A program made the translations under genes and the position numbers. 64,000 nt of DNA from Schistosoma haematobium (taxonomy: Eukaryota; Platyhelminthes; Trematoda; Strigeidida; Schistosomatidae): positions 72,113,864-72,177,863 of the forward strand of contig NC_067196.1 of the NCBI RefSeq assembly GCF_000699445.3, read 5' to 3'. The notes below the pieces were generated by a model. It was not told where the DNA came from. It saw only the letters and a list, made by a program, of their open reading frames with translations, and did not search any database. Position 1 is the first letter of the stretch; every line of letters starts with the position of its first letter. This document shows positions 24,241 to 64,000 of this stretch, one piece after another.

Positions 24241-24610
24241 CTAGCGATTTATAAGTAAACTATCATTTTTTATAGTGGTTTCATAAAAATGAAACATAAT
24301 GTGAAAATAATTTTCATTGCGAAAGATTGCTCCATGTCCCGTCTGAATTAAATGAACTAAAATAGAGCTGTTAACAGTTTTAACTACATCTTTGACTAAC
24401 CACACTGGGAGGTGCTCACGAGCCCGAATATAGAAATTCCTAGAACATCTACCTATATAACTTGCTCCATAGAAGCAATTGAATTGATAGACGTAGAAAG
24501 TGACTAGTCTAGACAATTTATCTTTAAATATTGGAGTGATCAATTGACATGTGGAAAACACTAATTGTAGTTTACCTGAATTAAAAGTTCTTTGAATTGA
24601 CCTACTAAAA
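24241..24610 (-). pseudogene. Penelope-like element fragment, GIY-YIG endonuclease region
   Basis: The - strand encodes RTFNSGKLQLVFSTC, FKDKLSRLVTFYVYQFNC, YGASYIGRCSRNFYIRAREH and SSILVHLIQTGHG. This matches the order in Penelope-type GIY-YIG domains: linker, then Y-x-F-x-C, then YIGR with the catalytic Arg, then REH. Only this C-terminal part of a polyprotein is present, without the reverse transcriptase. It lies about 380 bp past the TRIM-NHL stop, on the same strand. Confidence 0.8.
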
Positions 24611-24858
24611 AGAATCCAACGAATGTTTCATTTCATTTCCTTGAAAGAAGTATCCGAGACTAAGAAAGGTTATTATTTATATCATCATTATTATTTTTTT
24701 ATTGAGTCAATCTTAAAAACTATTTCTAAGAATAATTAATATTCAAAAATAAAAATAATCAAATGGGTAGCAGTTTATGTTGGATATTGTGTAATGGTAT
24801 CATAAATTGTTATTTATATAGAAGACTTATAATGATATTATCGATAGAAAATTGTTTT

Positions 24859-24864
24859 TTTATT
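24859..24864 (-). terminator. Candidate TRIM-NHL polyadenylation signal
   Basis: AATAAA on the - strand lies 125 nt after the TAA. Another is at 24703-24698. The nearer one is the simpler choice. Confidence 0.5.
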
Positions 24865-24988
24865 AAATAAATCGTTGGAAAAGAAAATATTCCCAGATTA
24901 CATAATGATCACAATAAAATGGTAAACGTTTCTTTTTTTCAGAAATGTTTCATACTATTTTAAATGACATTAATAGTAGTAGTTAGCA

Positions 24989-63148
<38,160 letters not shown>

Positions 63149-64000
63149 CTGAACAAAAAGAAATACAGAACCTTTAAATAAATTGTTTACAATAACACAC
63201 AACATCGTAATGCATCAGAAATTCAGTGTTCTACTCTGTTGTGTTCGATTAAATTAATTTTCTGTGGAAAACTAAGGTGTTTTTTGCCTGAATATAGTTT
63301 GAAAGTACCCCACTATCACTTATAAGTAACTCTCACGTTTTATATTCGGTGAGCACAAATTTAATTCAGAACAGAAAATTAATTTACGATTAAGTAAAGT
63401 TTTATAGGTAATTCTACTTTAAATGAATATCATGACAACGAGTAAATCAATCGGTTAGTGATTACAAGTCACGGGTTTGAAACCCGTCCCCCCTACTTCA
63501 ATTTTAGCATCCAGGTATTATGCCTTTCACTTATCAAATTATGGATTAAAACCCAGCGTATGAACCCGTATGTATTTTATTACTGAGGTGAATATAGCAG
63601 CAGGTACATTAAGGTAGAAATCTGATACACAAAATCAGTGAATCTATGAAATCAATAAATTGATGGAGTAACTAATAAAATGATGAATAATATCTATTAT
63701 CTAGCTTTCTAATTGTTTGATTACATGCCCGATGAACATCTGACTGGTCATGTGGCTAATTAATAATACATGAAACACCTGAAGTGATTGCTTTACTTTA
63801 TGGAGAAACTGACTGAGTAATGTTTTGCTCCCACGATCATCTTTGAACAAAGAACCACAAAATGCACCCACTTATTAAGAGTAATCGGTTGAATAAACCG
63901 TCTAAATTCGTTTGAAATTGCATAGTTTAACAATAACGCGTCTGAATTCATATCCTTCTGTTGATTACTTTCAAAGATTTAACAAAAAATAGACATTAGA
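63149..64000. other. TRIM-NHL intron to window edge
   Basis: No further exon is visible on the - strand. A tRNA-like scrap with CGGGTTTGAAACCCG near 63475-63490 may be a SINE remnant. Confidence 0.6.

Larger units (their letters stand above)
16735..24988. other. Intergenic region between convergent GS and TRIM-NHL genes
   Basis: This 8.25-kb stretch separates the two stop codons. It contains family 1 SINE copies, a CR1-like reverse-transcriptase fragment, a family 2 SINE relative and a Penelope-like fragment. About 20960-22250 and 22430-24240 hold no gene I recognise; 23140-23440 has the look of an LTR or polyadenylation region but lacks a partner. Confidence 0.8.

Noticed and set aside
63450..63495. 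tRNA-like hairpin CGGGTTTGAAACCCG
   Set aside because: Only a B-box/T-arm-like piece is present. It is too short to call, and more likely a SINE scrap.

Overview
The window looks like nuclear DNA of a schistosome-type flatworm. It is AT-rich, with short protein-coding exons separated by introns of 1.5-9 kb. The repeats are those known from Schistosoma: RTE-clade and CR1-like non-LTR retrotransposons, Penelope-like GIY-YIG fragments, and tRNA-derived SINEs that carry hammerhead ribozymes. The species assignment is an inference from this repeat set, and I could not test it by search.

Two host genes are visible, both cut by the window edge and both spliced. On the + strand, five exons (3916-16734) encode the C-terminal 252 residues of a eukaryotic glutamine synthetase (GS). 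They include the metal-binding and glutamate-binding residues and the stop codon; the N-terminal third lies to the left of the window. On the - strand, nine exons (63148 down to 24989) encode the last 769 residues of a TRIM-NHL protein: two B-box zinc fingers, a coiled coil, a disordered linker and about six NHL propeller blades. Any RING domain would lie beyond the right edge. The genes are convergent, with about 8.25 kb between their stop codons. Every exon junction I give keeps frame and uses GT/AG.

The rest is intron and intergenic sequence full of mobile elements. RTE: one near-full-length copy (49463-52700) with a 13-bp target-site duplication and a (TAAG)n tail, a 5'-truncated copy at 48585-49102 with an 11-bp duplication, and fragments at 1985-3056 and 5158-5640. 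CR1-like: a degenerate ORF1/endonuclease stretch at 14640-16340 and a reverse-transcriptase fragment at 18966-19600. Penelope-like: fragments at 24241-24610 and 28044-28290. Three elements share a family of terminal inverted repeats (12941-13516, 27634-28373, 37590-37985). There is a perfect 87-bp-arm palindrome at 10155-10333, an imperfect foldback at 12255-12449 and a probable LTR at 34764-35215.

The most interesting signal is ribozyme-bearing SINEs. Two sequence families each join a tRNA-like part (A and B boxes) to a hammerhead motif, and each has several copies. Family 1 (core CUGACGA...GAAAC with the GCGCGUC cleavage side) matches the known schistosome Sm-alpha hammerhead repeat. Family 2 (CUGAGGA...GAAACGGCCGUC) has a different tRNA-like part and body. 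Some copies keep every core nucleotide (43881-43931, 54225-54275, 10655-10715, 20678-20735); others carry identifiable core mutations. Two composite family 2 insertions with segments in opposite orientation are each bounded by a single target-site duplication, so they appear to have inserted as units.
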